Positions 1 to 10,034 of a stretch of DNA of 64,000 nucleotides are shown piece by piece. The position numbers and the translations under genes were made by a program. The first letter of the stretch is position 1; the number at the start of each line of letters is the position of its first letter. A model generated the notes under the pieces. The model was not told where the DNA came from and did no database searches. It saw nothing but the letters and a program-made list of their open reading frames with translations. The DNA lies in contig JADJMO010000028.1 in NCBI GenBank assembly GCA_016709545.1, positions 1 through 64,000 of the forward strand, read 5' to 3'. Source of the DNA: Myxococcales bacterium (GTDB lineage Bacteria; Myxococcota_A; Polyangia; Polyangiales; JADJMO01).

Positions 1-2
1 TC

Positions 3-203
3 ACGCCGTCGGCGGAGCTCCTCGCCGCCATCGCCCACGCGAGCGAAGACGCGCGCCTGCTCGCCCTGCGCGACGCCCAGAACCTCACGCGGCTCCGGGC
101 GGGCGACGCCGGGGACAAGGACTCCCTCGTCCTGCAGGTGCCCGCCTTCGACGGCGACGTGCACGACGTCCGGGCGCTGGCCCGGTGGGCGAGATGCTCG
201 TAG
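3..203 (+). CDS. C-terminal fragment of an unidentified protein, cut by the window edge
   Basis: The frame starting at base 3 is open from the left edge to a TAG at 201-203 and gives 66 residues with coding-type composition (Ala/Leu/Asp-rich, GC third positions). The start lies outside the window. The last residues look frame-shifted: one base over, the reading ends in VGEMLVGA and a TGA at 208-210, which is a more natural hydrophobic C-terminus. No domain is recognisable in so short a piece and no function is offered. Confidence 0.4.
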   Translation, partial: TPSAELLAAIAHASEDARLLALRDAQNLTRLRAGDAGDKDSLVLQVPAFDGDVHDVRALARWARCS

Positions 204-280
204 GCGCCTGATCGACCGCGAGGGCGAGGGCCCGTCGCGCCAGGGCGCAATCGCGCCCGTTTTGGGTATCCTTCCGAGGT

Positions 281-2838
281 ATGACCTCCTTCTCCAGACT
301 CCGCAGGCCCGGCACCTCTTCCCTCGTCGCGCGCGGGTTCGGCGCGGCGCTCCTCGTCGGCGGCTTCGCCGCCTGCAACGGCGGCGCGACCGCTCCGGGC
401 TACGACACCATCACCGGCGTCGGCATCGGCGGGACGTGCGACGAGAACAAGAAGTGCCGCGACGGCCTCACCTGCGGCGCGGACGGCAAGTGCGCGGCCG
501 CGGGGACGAGCAAGGAGGGCGACCCGTGCCTGGTGGGCGACGAGTGCGCCTCGGGCCTGTGCGGCCCCGCGACGACGGCGGCCAAGGGCAAGTGCCAGAA
601 GGCTGGATCGGGCGCCGCGGGCGACGGCTGCGGCGGCGACAACGACTGCGCCAAGGGTCTGCGCTGCGCGTTCGACGGCACCAGCATGTTCCCGAAGTGC
701 GTCGCCGCGGGCACGAGCGACGTCAACGAGGCCTGCACGAGCAACAAGGACTGCCGGCAGGGCCTCCTCTGCCAGGCGGGCAAGTGCGGTTCGGCGATCG
801 AGCCCGCTCCGGGCGTCTACACCAAGGGCGTGCCGCCGTTCGTTCCGGGCCTCGACTCCTGGAAGGGCGCGACGTGCCCCGACGCGAAGGACGGGACGGG
901 CATCGCGCTCTTCAAGGTGCCCCGTGCGGGGGACTCGCACGAGGACTTCTACCGCCTGCCGTTCCCCAACGACGCCGCGCGCGACAAGTCGACGGGCAAG
1001 GTCTCGTTCGCGAACCACCCCCACGACCCGAAGCCCCCGATGGGGTTCGACGCGGTCAAGCGCTACCTCGACGTGCTCGAGGCCGAGCCCTTCGGCCCCT
1101 ACGCCACGTCGCTCTTCCGCTTCGATCACGACTTCGGGTTCGACAGCGTCAAGATCGGCGCGTGGAGGCCAAGGCCCAGACCACGGTGGTCGACCTCCCC
1201 CCTGGCGCCACGTTCGGGCAGCGGCGCGGGCTCAATGGGTTCGTGACCAACGGCCGCAACCGGTACCTCTGCGCGAACTCGGTCGGGGTGCGCCCGAACC
1301 GCGCCGATCCGTACAAGCCCGGCGGCACCTACGCCGTCCTCGCGAAGACCGGCGTCAAGCGCTGCGACGCGCGCGACGGCAAGGGCGTGTGCAGCGCCGT
1401 CGGCGCCGACTTCAAGCAGGACGCCGACTTCGCCGCGCTGATCGCCGACACGGCCCCGACCGACGCCAAGCTGGTGGACGCCTGGAACGCCTACAAGCCG
1501 CTGCGGCGACCTGATGGTGAAGGAGGGCATGGCCAAGACCGACGTCCTCGTGGCCAACGTCTTCACCGTCGGCGATCCGCGCACCGTCGCCAGCCGCCTG
1601 CGCACGAGCGCGCGTGCGGGGCCGCCCCGAAGGTCGACCCGTGGGTCAAGTGCGCGGCGGGTGCGAAATCCCCGTGCCCGCAGGCCGACGACAAGGACAA
1701 GCGGGCCTGCCCCGCCGCCGAGTCTCCTGACTTCGACGAGTACCACGGCATGATCGAGGTGCCGGTCTACCAGCAGGGCACCGCGCCGTACCTCAGCGAG
1801 GGCGGCGCGTTCTCGACGGCCGGAGGGCCCTCCGAGCCGATCACCAGCGTGCGCACCGAGAAGGTCTGCGCCGCGCTCACCGTGCCGAAGGGCACCGCGC
1901 CCGCCGGGGGCTGGCCCATCGCTCTACGCGCACGGCACGGGCGGCGCGTTCCACCACCCGCGCGGTCGACGGCGCCGGCGAAGACGCTCTCGAAAGATCA
2001 CCGTCGCGGGCGGCACCGAGGGCTTCGCGGTGCTCGGCATCGACCAGGTCCAGCACGGGCCGCGCCGCGGCAGCTCCACGGCGAGCCCGAACGATCTGTT
2101 CTTCAACTTCGCGAACCCGCAGGCGGCTCGCTACAACGCGCTGCAGGGCGCGGCCGACCAGCACACCCTCGTGCGCGTGGCCGAGGCGCTCACCGTCGAG
2201 GGTGGGCCCAAGCTCGACGGCACCAAGGTCGTGTTCTGGGGCCACTCGCAGGGCGCGACCGAGGGCGCGTTGTTCCTCGCCGCCGACACCACCATCAAGG
2301 GGCGGTGTTCAGCGGGCAGGGCGCCGGCCTCATCGACTCGCTGCTCTCCAAGACCCAGCCGGTCAACATCAAGGGCTCGCTGTGGATCGCGCTGAGCGAG
2401 TCGAGCCCGACGGCGATCGGCGAGTTCCACCCGGTACTGTCGCTCCTGCAGTCGTGGACCGACCCGTCGGATCCGCTGCACGTCGCGCAGCAGGACATCG
2501 TCGTCCCGGGCGCCACTCCGTTCGCGCGCCACGTGTTCCAGCTCGTGGGCAAGGGCGACACGTACTCGCCGTTCAACCCGCAGATCAACTACGCCTTCAC
2601 CGCGCAGCTCGCCTGGGTCGGCCCCGTCGTCGAGCCGATCGGGGACAACAAGCCGGTGGACAGCGTGCAGGGCAACGCCGGGGGCGCCGCCAAGGTCACC
2701 GCGGCGTTCCGGCAGTACACGCCAGCCGCGGGACGTGACGGGCACTTCGTCGCGTTCGACGTCGACCAGGCCAAGGGAGACCTCTCGGCGTTCCTCGCCC
2801 GCGTGTCCCGCGGCGAGACGCCGAAGATCCCGGAGTGA
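281..2838 (+). CDS. Secreted cysteine-rich alpha/beta-hydrolase lipoprotein, frame-disrupted
   Basis: The ATG at 281 opens a lipoprotein signal peptide with a lipobox ending at Cys32 (GFAAC). About 170 residues of small disulphide-type repeats follow (C-x5-C, CRDGLTC, CLVGDEC and similar), of the kind found in many myxobacterial surface lipoproteins. The C-terminal half holds a serine-hydrolase nucleophile elbow, GHSQG, at about 2240-2255, preceded by a YAHGTGG segment that could form the oxyanion hole. The protein can only be read by moving between frames near 1160, 1505, 1620, 1920-2030 and 2300; each piece continues the same protein, ending in the frame that stops at 2838. This fits sequencing errors better than decay. 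Substrate unknown; an extracellular esterase or lipase anchored in the outer membrane is the likeliest role. Confidence 0.7.
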
Positions 2839-2845
2839 GCTCGTC

Positions 2846-2869
2846 GGGGACCGCTTGCGGGCGGTCCCC
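2846..2869. terminator. Hairpin between convergent genes
   Basis: GGGGACCGC (2846-2854), a six-base loop and GCGGTCCCC (2861-2869) form a perfect 9-bp stem. It fills the 32-base gap between the stop of the rightward hydrolase gene and the stop of the leftward gene at 2871. No T tract follows on either side, so it would act as a bidirectional but not classical terminator. Confidence 0.5.
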
Positions 2870-2870
2870 C

Positions 2871-3167
2871 TCAGCGCCGGCGCAGCAGGAAGTACACGAG
2901 CACGGCCGCGGCGAAGGCGATCGCCACGGCCACCAGCTTGCGCTGGTTCGAGGCCGGCTCCGTCTGTGCTGCGCGCGTCGGTGTCTCGACTTCGGGCTCG
3001 GTCGTGGCTGCGCCTGGCCCGAGGGGATCGACGGACTTGCGGGTGGTGGAGGCGAGGAGGTCGGGGCGTTCGGAGCGGGGACGTGCCTCTCGCGACACGA
3101 GCGCCTGCGCGCCGCCCTGGATCACACGGAGCTTGGGGGCTTCGCTCTTGCGTCGGGGTCGGGCCAC
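2871..3167 (-). CDS. Small tail-anchored membrane protein of unknown function
   Basis: 98 residues from a GTG at 3167. The N-terminal three quarters are basic and polar (it opens MARPRRKSEAP) with no recognisable domain. The last 20 residues are one hydrophobic helix followed by LLRRR, so the protein would be held by its C-terminus with the bulk in the cytoplasm. It shares its orientation with the zinc-ribbon/TM2 gene upstream, 24 bases away, and may be the last gene of that run. I do not recognise the family. Confidence 0.55.
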   Translation of the reverse strand: MARPRRKSEAPKLRVIQGGAQALVSREARPRSERPDLLASTTRKSVDPLGPGAATTEPEVETPTRAAQTEPASNQRKLVAVAIAFAAAVLVYFLLRRR

Positions 3168-3191
3168 GGCCTGAGTCTACACCGCCAGGCC

Positions 3192-3884
3192 TCAGCCAGG
3201 GCTGCGGTTGATCTTCTCGGCCGACACGTAGGCGTCGATCATCGCCCAGAGCCAGGTGGCGAGCTGCGTGACGAAGCCGACCCACACGAACATGAGCGGC
3301 ACGTTCACGAAGATGGTCACGAGCAAGAACGCCGCGCCTTTGCCGACCTGGCCGTTGTAGAGCTGCCCCGCGCCCGGCACGAAGAACGAGAGCAGCGCCG
3401 CGATGCCCGAGTCGCGCTTGCGGTGGTAGGGCGCGAGGGCACCGGGAGGTGGCTGGGCGTAGGCGGGGGCGTGCGCTGGCGCGTGGATGACCACGTGCAC
3501 GGGCGGAGGCGCGGCCGCCGGGTACGACGGCAGAGGGCCGCCCGCTGGCGCCGGGTAGGAGGGCGACGCGCCTGGATACGAAGGTGTGGGTGCGGGATAC
3601 GAAGGCGCGGGCGCGGGGTAGGAGGGCGTGCTCGAGAGGTAGGGAGCGAGCTGGGCCGGCGTGGGCGCGGGCAACGTGTGGGCGCTGGCCACGTCACGAC
3701 TCGCGACCGGATCGGGGGTGCCGAGCGCGGTGCGTTCGGTCGTCGCCGCCATGGGGCTGCGCGAGGTGGCGGGGGCGACGCCTGGGCTCGGAGCGACCAT
3801 GGCTCCGCAGCGAGGGCAAGGCGGCGCCGTGGAGCCGATGACGGCCCACTGGGTTCCACAGCGCCCGCAGGTGAGCTGCATCAT
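3192..3884 (-). CDS. Zinc-ribbon and TM2-like membrane protein with a proline-rich linker
   Basis: 230 residues from ATG 3884, chosen because it makes a 4-base ATGA overlap with the stop of the upstream gene; an adjacent in-frame ATG lies at 3881. A four-cysteine ribbon (CGRCGTQW, then CPRCG) occupies about residues 5-27. A low-complexity linker with repeated PSYPAPAP-type units follows, and then a C-terminal membrane domain of about 75 residues: a polar KRDSG entry, the motif GAGQLYNGQVGKGAAF and two or three hydrophobic helices. That layout matches TM2-type membrane proteins. The function of such proteins in myxobacteria is unknown; the ribbon suggests a structural metal site and the linker a spacer. 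Confidence 0.7.
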   Translation of the reverse strand: MMQLTCGRCGTQWAVIGSTAPPCPRCGAMVAPSPGVAPATSRSPMAATTERTALGTPDPVASRDVASAHTLPAPTPAQLAPYLSSTPSYPAPAPSYPAPTPSYPGASPSYPAPAGGPLPSYPAAAPPPVHVVIHAPAHAPAYAQPPPGALAPYHRKRDSGIAALLSFFVPGAGQLYNGQVGKGAAFLLVTIFVNVPLMFVWVGFVTQLATWLWAMIDAYVSAEKINRSPG

Positions 3885-4537
3885 CGGCCCCGCCCGGGTT
3901 GTGCGGCGGCTGGAGTCGCCTCGGCGTGCGCGTCGGGGATGCGATACATGAGCCCTCCTTGCTCGTCCGAGTCCAGGATGGCGTGCCCCGCCGAGACGAG
4001 CGCGTCCAGACCGGCCTGGCACTCCCGGAGCGAACGCCCGGTCTCGTGGGCCAGCTGGCCGATGCGCACGACGCCGCCATGCGCGAACGCGTGGCGGAGG
4101 GCCGCGGGTTCGAGCGGATGACGGATCACCCCGCGCTCGGTGCGCAGACCGACGACGAAGGCCACCACCGCGGTGACGCCGCAAGGCACGAGCCAGGCGA
4201 GGGCGAGCGAGCCGATCGTCGACCAGGCTGCGAGGGAGCCGAGCGCTCCGAGGGTGGCCAGCGCCGCGACGCCGAAGGCGAGGAGACGCGCAGGCCCCCG
4301 ACGCGCGAGCCCCTCGAGCGCGCGATCGCTCGCGTCGTCGCGGACGAGATCGAGCAGGTCCGGTCGATCCGGCGACGTGGCCGGAGTGGGCGCCGCGAGC
4401 GTGGGCGACGCCGCGAGCCCGGGCGACCCGATGTGCACGACGACCGGCGCCGCCGAGACGACGTGCACCGACGGGCCGTCCGACCACGCATGGACCTGCG
4501 CGGGGCTCGGTCCAGGATGACGAGAAGGGTCGTCCAA
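3881..4537 (-). CDS. Membrane protein with a C-terminal winged-helix-like segment
   Basis: 218 residues, with a TTG at 4537 as the longest start (a GTG near 4469 is an alternative). The N-terminal 80 residues are Pro/Ala-rich and probably disordered. Two hydrophobic helices follow at about 90-140 (LLAFGVAALATLGALGSL, then the segment around ALAWLVPCGVTAVVAFVVG). The soluble C-terminus (RIGQLAHETGRSLRECQAGLDAL) has the pattern of a winged helix-turn-helix that might bind protein or DNA next to the membrane. It is translationally coupled to the zinc-ribbon/TM2 gene by an ATGA overlap, so the two products probably work together. Role unknown. Confidence 0.6.
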   Translation of the reverse strand: MDDPSRHPGPSPAQVHAWSDGPSVHVVSAAPVVVHIGSPGLAASPTLAAPTPATSPDRPDLLDLVRDDASDRALEGLARRGPARLLAFGVAALATLGALGSLAAWSTIGSLALAWLVPCGVTAVVAFVVGLRTERGVIRHPLEPAALRHAFAHGGVVRIGQLAHETGRSLRECQAGLDALVSAGHAILDSDEQGGLMYRIPDAHAEATPAAAQPGRGR

Positions 4538-4647
4538 GGGTCCCCCGTCACTCTAGGCACGCGGTCACGGCCGGGCAACGCGCGACGCTTTCGTCTACTT
4601 CCCATCGAGGGGATGGACCACGGCCGAAGCTGCGTTACTGTGGCGCG

Positions 4648-5148
4648 ATGCAACCGCCTGGTGGTGGGCCTCCTGGATCTCCTCCTTATCCGCCGGGGCA
4701 GGGGCCGCCGCTCGGTGGCGCACCTTCGCCGTACGGAGCTCCTCCGGGAGGGCCTCCCGCGGGCGGGTATGGGCAGCCTCCTCCGCCGGGATACGGCCAG
4801 CCGCCGCCGGGGTACGGCCAGCCGCCGCCCGCCTATGGGCAGGCGCCCTACGGCCAGCCACCGGGGCCCTACGGTCCGCCGCAAGCGCAGATGCAGCCCT
4901 ACGGAATGGCCGGTGGGCAGGCGCTCAAGCGCGAGACCGCGCTCATCCTCGCGGCCGTCGGCCTGTTCACGGGCGTCTGTGGCATCCAGCGCTTCTACGT
5001 GAAGGAGACGGGCATGGGCATCGCGCTCCTGCTCACCGGCGGCTTCTGCTGGATCGGTCAGCTCATCGAGACGATCAAGCTCGCGCAGATGAGCGATCAG
5101 GAGTTCGACCAGCGGTACAACGGGGGCATGGCGGCGCTCCCGCCGTGA
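4648..5148 (+). CDS. TM2-domain protein with a PGYGQPPP-repeat N-terminus
   Basis: 166 residues from ATG 4648. The first 90 residues are almost entirely Pro, Gly, Tyr and Gln, built on a repeated GYGQPPP unit, visible in DNA at about 4785-4865. Residues 95-145 form a TM2 hairpin: a polar LKRE start, a first helix (ALILAAVGLFTGVCGI), the conserved short turn QRFYVKETGMGIALL, and a second helix. The C-terminus (QMSDQEFDQRYN) is charged and cytoplasmic. Divergent from the other zinc-ribbon/TM2 genes across a 110-base gap. The tail may self-associate, but the role is unknown. Confidence 0.75.
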   Translation: MQPPGGGPPGSPPYPPGQGPPLGGAPSPYGAPPGGPPAGGYGQPPPPGYGQPPPGYGQPPPAYGQAPYGQPPGPYGPPQAQMQPYGMAGGQALKRETALILAAVGLFTGVCGIQRFYVKETGMGIALLLTGGFCWIGQLIETIKLAQMSDQEFDQRYNGGMAALPP

Positions 5149-5164
5149 GCGCCCCCCCGCCGCC

Positions 5165-6206
5165 GTGAGCCTCTCCGCGCGGGTCCGCGCCCGCGCCCAC
5201 GAGCTCGGCTTCGAACAGGTCGGGATCGCCCGGGCCGACGTGCCGCTCGAGGTGGAGCACGCGCGCTATCGCGCCGCGCTGGCCCGTGGCCTCCACGGTC
5301 CGCTCGACTACCTCACCGCGAACGTCGACACCCGCGCGCGCCTCGACGGCCCCGACATCCTCGCCGGGGCGCGCAGCGTCGTCGTGGTCGCCGCGCGGTA
5401 CGACCGCCCCGACACCGAGCCCGTGCCCGCGCTCGCCCGCGGCATCGCCCGGTATGCGCGCGGCCGCGATTACCACAACTACCTCCGCAAGAAGGTCCGC
5501 AGGCTCGCGGCGTTCGTGCGGTCCCTCGGCGAAGGCGTCGAGGCCCGACCGATGAGCGACACCGCCCCCGTCCTCGAGCGCGCGTGGGCCGCCCGCGCAG
5601 GGGTCGGCTTCGTCGGCAAGAACGGCATGGTCATCGCGCCGGGGCGCGGGAGCTACTTCCTCCTCGCCGAGGTGGTCACCACGCTGGAGCTCGAGCCCGA
5701 CGCGCCGATCGAGGAGCGCTGCGGCCGCTGCACGCTGTGCCTCGACGCCTGCCCCACAGGCGTTCGTCGCGCCGTTCGTGCTCGACGCCGGCGAGTGTCT
5801 GTCGACGGCCACCATCGAGCAGCGCGGCCCCATCCCCGTCCACCTCCGCGAGGCCGCCTCCCACCACCTCTTCGGCTGCGACGTCTGCCAGGAGGTGTGT
5901 CCGTTCAACGGCAAGGAGCGGCCGCCGTCGAGGCTCTCGGAGCGCAACGTCGCGCACGCGCGGTGGGGCGAGGTGTCGCTCGTCGATCTGGCCCGCCTGG
6001 GCATGGCGGGAGGTGGCTCGTTCGCCGAGTTGGTGGAGGGGAGCCCGCTGCATCGCGCGACCGAGGAAGGCCTGGCGCGCAACGCGGCGCTGGGGCTGGC
6101 GCACGTCGAGGGGAGCGAGGCCGCGCTCGCGGAGATCACCTCCCAGCACCCGAGCCCGGTGGTACGAGACGCCGCCGAGTGGGCGCTCGCGCGACGGAGG
6201 CGCTAG
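5165..6206 (+). CDS. queG: Epoxyqueuosine reductase QueG, one frameshift
   Basis: QueG performs the last step of queuosine biosynthesis, reducing epoxyqueuosine in tRNA with a cobalamin cofactor and two [4Fe-4S] clusters. The GTG at 5165 starts a sequence carrying the family signatures: LDYLTAN near the N-terminus, VGFVGKNGM in the middle, and two ferredoxin-like clusters, CGRCTLCLDACPTG and later CDVCQEVCPFN. A C-terminal HEAT-like stretch follows (ARNAALGLAHVEG), as is usual for QueG. The frame breaks between the clusters at about 5757-5765, where one base appears lost; reading resumes with APFVLDAGECLST and ends at 6206. Repaired length about 346 residues, normal for the family. Cobalamin dependence is from family knowledge; no cobalamin-synthesis gene is nearby. 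Confidence 0.85.
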
Positions 6207-6215
6207 CGTCGCTCG

Positions 6216-7286
6216 ATGGACGCGCGCACCGAGCTCACCCACCTCCTGCGGCCGGCCGCGGCGGGGCTCTACGTCGTCTCCACAGGCCTCGCCGAGCAGC
6301 GGGCCGTGCAGCGCCAGCTCTACGGGGTCGACGACGACGCGGCGATCGAGCGCGCGTTCCAGGACGCGCTCGACCGCGTCGCCAGTGCGCGCGTGTTGAT
6401 CCTCGGCGTGCCCTCGGACGTGGGGGCCGGCTATCGGCGCGGCGCGAACCTCGGCCCCCAGGCCATCCGGGGCGCGCTGCTCGACGACGAGACGCGGACG
6501 TTCATGCAGGCGAACGCGATCGTCGACGTGGGCGACGTCCGGGTGGTGCCGCAGCTCCTCCACGACGAGATGCTGTCGACCGCCCAGATCGATCGCACGC
6601 GGGCCGCGCTCTACGACGGTCTGCCGCTCCCCGTGTCCCCGCTCTCCATCGAGGAGCGCGCCCTCGGGTTGCTCTCCACCCTCGCACCCACCGCCAAGGT
6701 GTTCGTGCTCGGCGGCGATCACTCCGTCGCGTGGCCGGTCGCGGCGCACCTGCACCGCGTCCGCCGGGATCGGTGGGGGGTGGTGCAACCCGACGCGCAC
6801 ACCGATCTGCTGCCGCACCGGCTCGGCGTCCCCTATTGCTTCGCCACCTGGTCGTACCACGCCAACGAGCTCCTCGGCCGCGACGGGCGGATGGTGCAGG
6901 TCGGCACGCGCGCCTCCGGCCGCGACCGCGGTCACTGGGAGAGCTCGCTCGCGGTGCGGCAGTTCTGGGCCGAGGAGATCCTGCGCGACCCGGACGGTGC
7001 GCTCGACGCGGTGATGGCGCACCTGCAGTCGCGCGGGGTCGAGAGCGTCTACTTCTCCAACGACATCGACGGCACCGACGCGGCCTGGGCCGACGCCACC
7101 GGCACGCCCGAGGCTGCGGGCCTCACGCCGGAGTGGATCGTCGCCTTGATCCGGAGGCTCGGGGCGCTCGGCATCTGCGCGGCCGACGTGGTCGAGGTCG
7201 CGCCGCCGCTCGGGCCGGACGGCGGCGCGCGCACCGTGGCGCTCGCGGCTCGCTACGTCCGCGAGACCCTGCGCGCGATGGTGTGA
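6216..7286 (+). CDS. Ureohydrolase (arginase/agmatinase family)
   Basis: 356 residues from ATG 6216, 9 bases after queG. All metal-site motifs of the binuclear-manganese ureohydrolase fold are present: GGDHS at about 166-170, DAHTD at 193-197 and SNDIDGTD at about 281-288, so it should hydrolyse a guanidino compound and release urea. A 60-residue N-terminal extension before LILGVPSDVGAGYRRGA is not typical of the shortest bacterial agmatinases. Substrate (arginine, agmatine, guanidinobutyrate or formiminoglutamate) cannot be read from the sequence. A urease locus lies 48 kb away in the same window and could consume the urea, but physical linkage is weak. The frame is intact. Confidence 0.85.
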   Translation: MDARTELTHLLRPAAAGLYVVSTGLAEQRAVQRQLYGVDDDAAIERAFQDALDRVASARVLILGVPSDVGAGYRRGANLGPQAIRGALLDDETRTFMQANAIVDVGDVRVVPQLLHDEMLSTAQIDRTRAALYDGLPLPVSPLSIEERALGLLSTLAPTAKVFVLGGDHSVAWPVAAHLHRVRRDRWGVVQPDAHTDLLPHRLGVPYCFATWSYHANELLGRDGRMVQVGTRASGRDRGHWESSLAVRQFWAEEILRDPDGALDAVMAHLQSRGVESVYFSNDIDGTDAAWADATGTPEAAGLTPEWIVALIRRLGALGICAADVVEVAPPLGPDGGARTVALAARYVRETLRAMV

Positions 7287-7316
7287 CCGCCGGCGGCCGC
7301 CGGCGGCCGCCGGCGG
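7287..7316. repeat. Three tandem copies of a 10-bp palindrome
   Basis: CCGCCGGCGG is repeated exactly three times directly after the stop of the ureohydrolase gene (7287-7296, 7297-7306, 7307-7316). Each unit is its own reverse complement, so the block can fold into strong hairpins and may work as a terminator before comM. It could also be a slippage-prone repeat. Confidence 0.6.
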
Positions 7317-7394
7317 TGGAGCGCTTTCGCTGGGCGAATTGTTCGAGGAATCGCGACGTCGCGGCCCGGCACGCGGATCGCAAAGGGGTGGGCC

Positions 7395-8930
7395 ATGCTC
7401 GCCACCGCGCACACGCTCGCCCTCGTCGGCCTCGAGGCCCACGCCGTCCGGGTCGAGGTCCAGTCGGGCCGCGGCACCGCCTCGTTCGACGTCGTCGGCC
7501 TCCCGGAGACAACCGTGCGCGAGAGCCGTGTGCGCGTGCGCGCCGCGCTCGAGCGGGTCGGGGTCCTGCTCCACTCGCACTGCCTCACGGTCAACCTCGC
7601 CCCCGCCGATCTGCGCAAGAACGGGAGCGCGTTCGACCTCGCGATCGCGATCGCCGTGCTCGGCGCGGTCGGCGCGCTGCCCGAGGAGTCGTTCGGCGAC
7701 ACCCACTTCCTCGGCGAGCTCTCGCTCACGGGCGCGCTCCGGCCCGTGCGGGGGCTCCTTCCGCGCTTGCTCGCGGCCCGCGACCGCGGCGTTCGCCTCG
7801 TGGTCGTCCCCCGCGCCAACGAGGGCGAGGCCGCGGCGCTGGGCGATGGCACGCTCGAGGTGCGCACCGCCTGCGATCTCGCCGAGGTGCTGGCCCACCT
7901 CCGCGGCGAAGAGCCGTTGCCAGCGCCCCGCCGTCCCGCGAGCCTGCGCCCGGCGATCGGCGACGACCTCGCAGAGGTGCAGGGGCAGCCGCTCGCGCGC
8001 CGCGCGCTCGAGGTCGCCGCGGCCGGCGGACACGACCTGTTGATGCTGGGCCCTCCCGGCGCGGGCAAGACCATGCTCGCGCGGCGTCTCCCCTCGCTGC
8101 TCCCGCCTCTGAGCGACGAGGAGGCGCTCGTGGTCACCGCGATCCACTCGGTGGCGGGCATCCTCCCCGAGGGAGTGGGCCTCGTGCGGGAGCGCCCGTT
8201 CCGCGCCCCGCACCACTCGGTGAGCGACGCTGGCCTGCTCGGCGGCGGCGATCCGGCGCGCCCGGGGGAGATCTCGCTGGCGCACGCTGGCGTGCTGTTC
8301 CTGGACGAGTTCCCCGAGTTCCGGCGCAACGTCATCGAGGGGCTGCGTCAACCTCTCGAGGACGGGACGATCTCGGTCGTGCGCGCGTCATGGAGCGCGG
8401 TGTTCCCGGCGCGTCCGCTCCTGGTCGCCGCCATGAACCCGTGCCCGTGCGGCAAGCACCCGGCCAACAGCTGCATGTGCACCCCGGACCGCGTACGCAA
8501 CTACCGGGGCCGTGTCTCGGGGCCGCTCCTCGATCGCATCGATCTCCAGCTCGTGCTGCCCCGCGTCGAGGTCGCCGCGCTCGCCGCCGTCACGCCCTGC
8601 GGCGAGTCGTCCGCCGTCGTCCGCGGTCGCGTGCTGAAGGCACGCGAGGTGCAGGCTGCGCGGCGTACGCGCGGCGAGGTCGAGGTCACCACCAACGCTC
8701 GCCTCCCGGCGCGCAGCCTCCAGCGCGTCGGCGGGCTCGACGCGGCCGCCCGGGCCGAGCTCGCCGCCGCGGCAGAGCGGCTCGATCTCTCGGCGCGCGC
8801 CTACGGCCGGCTGCAGCGCGTCGCGCGGACCCTCGCCGACCTCGAGGGCACCGACGCGGTGCACGAGTGGCACGTGAAGGAGGCCGTCCAGTTTCGCCAC
8901 CTCGATCCCGGCAGGGACGCGGCGGCGTGA
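7395..8930 (+). CDS. comM: ComM/YifB-family AAA+ ATPase (Mg-chelatase-like)
   Basis: 511 residues from ATG 7395, normal for the family. The N-terminal YifB/ComM domain is recognisable by SFDVVGLPETTVRESR and by NLAPADLRKNGSAFDLAIA. The Mg-chelatase-type AAA+ core follows, with Walker A GPPGAGKT (about 219-226), RAPHHSVSDAGLLGGG and Walker B VLFLDEFPEF. A cysteine cluster, NPCPCGKHPANSCMC, lies at about 350, and a C-terminal helical domain ends the protein. ComM is a hexameric helicase that promotes branch migration during natural transformation. It is followed after 81 bases by recA in the same orientation, which supports a recombination role. Confidence 0.88.
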   Translation: MLATAHTLALVGLEAHAVRVEVQSGRGTASFDVVGLPETTVRESRVRVRAALERVGVLLHSHCLTVNLAPADLRKNGSAFDLAIAIAVLGAVGALPEESFGDTHFLGELSLTGALRPVRGLLPRLLAARDRGVRLVVVPRANEGEAAALGDGTLEVRTACDLAEVLAHLRGEEPLPAPRRPASLRPAIGDDLAEVQGQPLARRALEVAAAGGHDLLMLGPPGAGKTMLARRLPSLLPPLSDEEALVVTAIHSVAGILPEGVGLVRERPFRAPHHSVSDAGLLGGGDPARPGEISLAHAGVLFLDEFPEFRRNVIEGLRQPLEDGTISVVRASWSAVFPARPLLVAAMNPCPCGKHPANSCMCTPDRVRNYRGRVSGPLLDRIDLQLVLPRVEVAALAAVTPCGESSAVVRGRVLKAREVQAARRTRGEVEVTTNARLPARSLQRVGGLDAAARAELAAAAERLDLSARAYGRLQRVARTLADLEGTDAVHEWHVKEAVQFRHLDPGRDAAA

Positions 8931-9011
8931 AGTCGTGGGGTCGCTGCATCCGGCAGCGCCCGACGTGTGTGTGAACCGGGGGCCCCGCGGGCTCCCTCGT
9001 GGAGGTGTGTC

Positions 9012-10034
<1,023 letters not shown>

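Noticed and set aside
5676..8351. An 891-residue minus-strand open frame
   Set aside because: It lies antisense to queG, the ureohydrolase and comM, and its composition is that of a shadow frame.
8931..9011. LexA (SOS) box upstream of recA
   Set aside because: No convincing palindrome of the LexA type was found in the short intergenic region.
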